25,575 bases of DNA from an uncultured Collinsella sp. (GTDB lineage: Bacteria; Actinomycetota; Coriobacteriia; Coriobacteriales; Coriobacteriaceae), in the NCBI GenBank assembly GCA_900551015.1, contig URUI01000024.1, positions 1 through 25,575 on the forward strand, in the 5' to 3' direction. The notes beneath the pieces are model-generated. The model had not been told where the DNA came from, searched no databases, and saw only the letters and a list, made by a program, of their open reading frames with translations. Numbering within the stretch: position 1 is the stretch's first letter; every line of letters starts with the position of its first letter. Shown here piece by piece: positions 24,296 to 25,575 of this stretch. A program made the translations under genes and the position numbers.

Positions 24296-24997
24296 TTACA
24301 GTCCGCGAATCCGTACGGCCTCGGGCGGAAACTCCTGCTCGCCGGCATCGGTCTTGATGGTCGCGCGACCCCAGATGTCCAGGCCCGCAAACACACCGAC
24401 CGCAAGCGGCAAACCGTTGGGCGACACCGCCGCAACCTGACGACCCAGCAGCGGCACCATATCGAAGTACTCACCCAGCACCGGAGCCAGCGGGCCGGCA
24501 GCGCCCTGTGGTGTGTTGGCGGCAACCGCCCAGGTGTCCACGCGGGTCAGCACGGCGGTGGCCAATGCCTCGACCAGCACCTCGTCGGCCATATCCACGC
24601 CAAGCTCACCCAGCGCCGCACGCTCAATATCAACCGTCACTGCGGCAAACATGCCCGCGGCACCGGCACCGCCGTTGACGGCGACGCGCGCGAACGACGT
24701 CTCAAACGCAGGCGCACCGCACACGATATCGCTCGGCCACTGGATACCTACCTTACCGGCAAGGCCCAACCCCAGCGTCGAAGCCGTGCCCACGAGCGCG
24801 TCCATCATGCCCATCGCGGCCACAAACGGCAGGCCGTGGAAGGCGTGCATATTCACATCCGGACGCACGACCAGCGAAAACGTCAGCGAAGCATCGCCCG
24901 CGTTCCATGCGCACCAGCCCGCGGACACGCCCTCGCGGCCCGCGTCACGCGCCGCGTCGAGCTCGGTACCGGCGACAACAGCATTCATCTCGATCAT
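24296..24997 (-). CDS. Biotin protein ligase-like protein, divergent and lacking the GRGRxGR signature
   Basis: A 233-residue protein resembling the BPL/LplA/LipB fold, whose members attach biotin to carboxylase carrier proteins. Supporting features: TFSLVVRPD (compare the LSL-RP strand), VGIQWPSDIV (compare KWPNDI) near residues 103-112, and a C-terminal SH3-like segment GLDIWGRATIKTDAGEQEFP with PEAVRIRGL. However, the usual STN start, the biotinyl-5'-AMP-binding GRGRxGRxW loop and the following KxxGIL are not recognisable, and there is no N-terminal DNA-binding domain. It may be an inactive or repurposed paralogue, or a very divergent ligase. The ATG follows the folK stop directly (TAGATG), so the two genes are co-translated; a second ATG three codons later is also possible. 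Confidence 0.65.
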   Translation of the reverse strand: MIEMNAVVAGTELDAARDAGREGVSAGWCAWNAGDASLTFSLVVRPDVNMHAFHGLPFVAAMGMMDALVGTASTLGLGLAGKVGIQWPSDIVCGAPAFETSFARVAVNGGAGAAGMFAAVTVDIERAALGELGVDMADEVLVEALATAVLTRVDTWAVAANTPQGAAGPLAPVLGEYFDMVPLLGRQVAAVSPNGLPLAVGVFAGLDIWGRATIKTDAGEQEFPPEAVRIRGL

Positions 24998-25537
24998 CTA
25001 CATACGCCCCAATTCGCCCACGATATGGCCCACGCGATCCTCGGGTTCCTTGACCTCGACACCGTTGTAGCGGAAGAACCGCGCCGGGTCGTGCATCAGG
25101 TCCTCGAGCGGCACCAGCACAAAGTCGCGCTCGCCGATCAGCGGATGCGGCAGGCGCAGCTTCTTGCCGCCGTGGGTCTCGCCGTCCATCCACAGCAGGT
25201 CCAAGTCGATGGTGCGCGGACCGTTGGCCTTGGCCTTTTTGGAGCGGTCGCGACCCAGCTCGGCCTCGATCTTCATGAGCTCGTCGAGCAGCACCAACGG
25301 CGCCAGCTCGGTCTTAATCTCGATGACGGCGTTGGCAAACGCGTCCTGGCGCGTCTCGTAGGCCGGCTCGCTCTCGTAGATCTTGGAGGAGTTGGACACG
25401 CAGGTGAGTGGAATCTCGGCGATCATGTCGCGTGCGGCGCGGATGTTGTCACAGCGATGCCCCAGGTTGGAGCCCACGGCCACAAACGCGCGGCGCGGCT
25501 GCGGCTTGGCAACCGCCCAGTGCAACCATACCGCCAT
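24998..25537 (-). CDS. folK: 2-amino-4-hydroxy-6-hydroxymethyldihydropteridine diphosphokinase (HPPK)
   Basis: FolK transfers pyrophosphate from ATP to 6-hydroxymethyl-7,8-dihydropterin in folate synthesis. The family motifs are clear: AFVAVGSNLGHR (residues 17-28), SSKIYESEPAY (about 50-60), ELGRDRSKKAKANGPRTIDL then DLLW (HPPK signature, about 93-122, with the two metal-binding Asp in TIDLDL), and RLPHPLIGERDFVLVPLEDL. The start is uncertain: an in-frame TGA lies just upstream and the first ATG adds about 16 residues before the family start, in a stretch close to the window end that may not belong to this gene. The length (179) is otherwise normal. It overlaps nothing and feeds directly into the biotin-ligase-like gene. 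Confidence 0.94.
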   Translation of the reverse strand: MAVWLHWAVAKPQPRRAFVAVGSNLGHRCDNIRAARDMIAEIPLTCVSNSSKIYESEPAYETRQDAFANAVIEIKTELAPLVLLDELMKIEAELGRDRSKKAKANGPRTIDLDLLWMDGETHGGKKLRLPHPLIGERDFVLVPLEDLMHDPARFFRYNGVEVKEPEDRVGHIVGELGRM

Positions 25538-25575
25538 TGAAGATCATCGGGATGAATACCATCCAGGTGAAGAAG

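Overview
The window reads as a high-GC, host-associated Coriobacteriia chromosome, most likely Collinsella or a close relative. This is an inference from GC-rich housekeeping genes, a giant GLUG-repeat exoprotein, an Ech-like membrane hydrogenase and the style of the intergenic palindromes; no database was searched. Almost every gene is on the minus strand; coaX is the only convincing plus-strand protein gene.

Layout, left to right. (1) 1-3320: the 5' part of a group 4 (Ech-like) [NiFe]-hydrogenase operon read leftwards. A natural-looking fusion of the NuoL/EchA-type and NuoH/EchB-type membrane subunits is followed by the small subunit (EchC/HycG type), which runs off the left edge. (2) 3502-3906: an orphan IS3/IS150 OrfA-like double-HTH protein with its own terminator and no OrfB. 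(3) 4186-5874: a Schlafen/AlbA_2 ATP-binding, winged-helix protein gene bracketed by two related arrays of 20-bp iterons; the right array abuts its Shine-Dalgarno. (4) 5919-6129: a roughly 205-bp element with perfect 25-bp terminal inverted repeats and a possible 3-bp target duplication. (5) 6216-19949: a four-gene, 13.7-kb operon in which three N-terminally anchored, single-TM surface proteins lead into a 3,600-residue secreted GLUG-repeat protein with no visible anchor. (6) 20269-22299: a two-domain old-yellow-enzyme/2-enoate-reductase-type flavoenzyme. (7) 22435-22904: six tandem palindromic units of about 81 bp. (8) 22989-23065: initiator tRNA-Met. (9) 23262-24035: coaX (plus). (10) 24071-24196: two copies of a 41-bp palindrome. 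(11) 24296-25537: folK followed directly by a biotin-ligase-like gene that lacks the usual biotin-binding signature.

The two most interesting blocks are the iteron-flanked AlbA_2 gene, which looks like a self-regulating or mobile cassette, and the surface operon, whose three small proteins could dock or assemble the anchorless giant exoprotein. The hydrogenase, CoaX, FolK and flavoenzyme genes are ordinary metabolism. The giant gene is visibly poorer in GC than the housekeeping genes at the right end, which suggests a different history.
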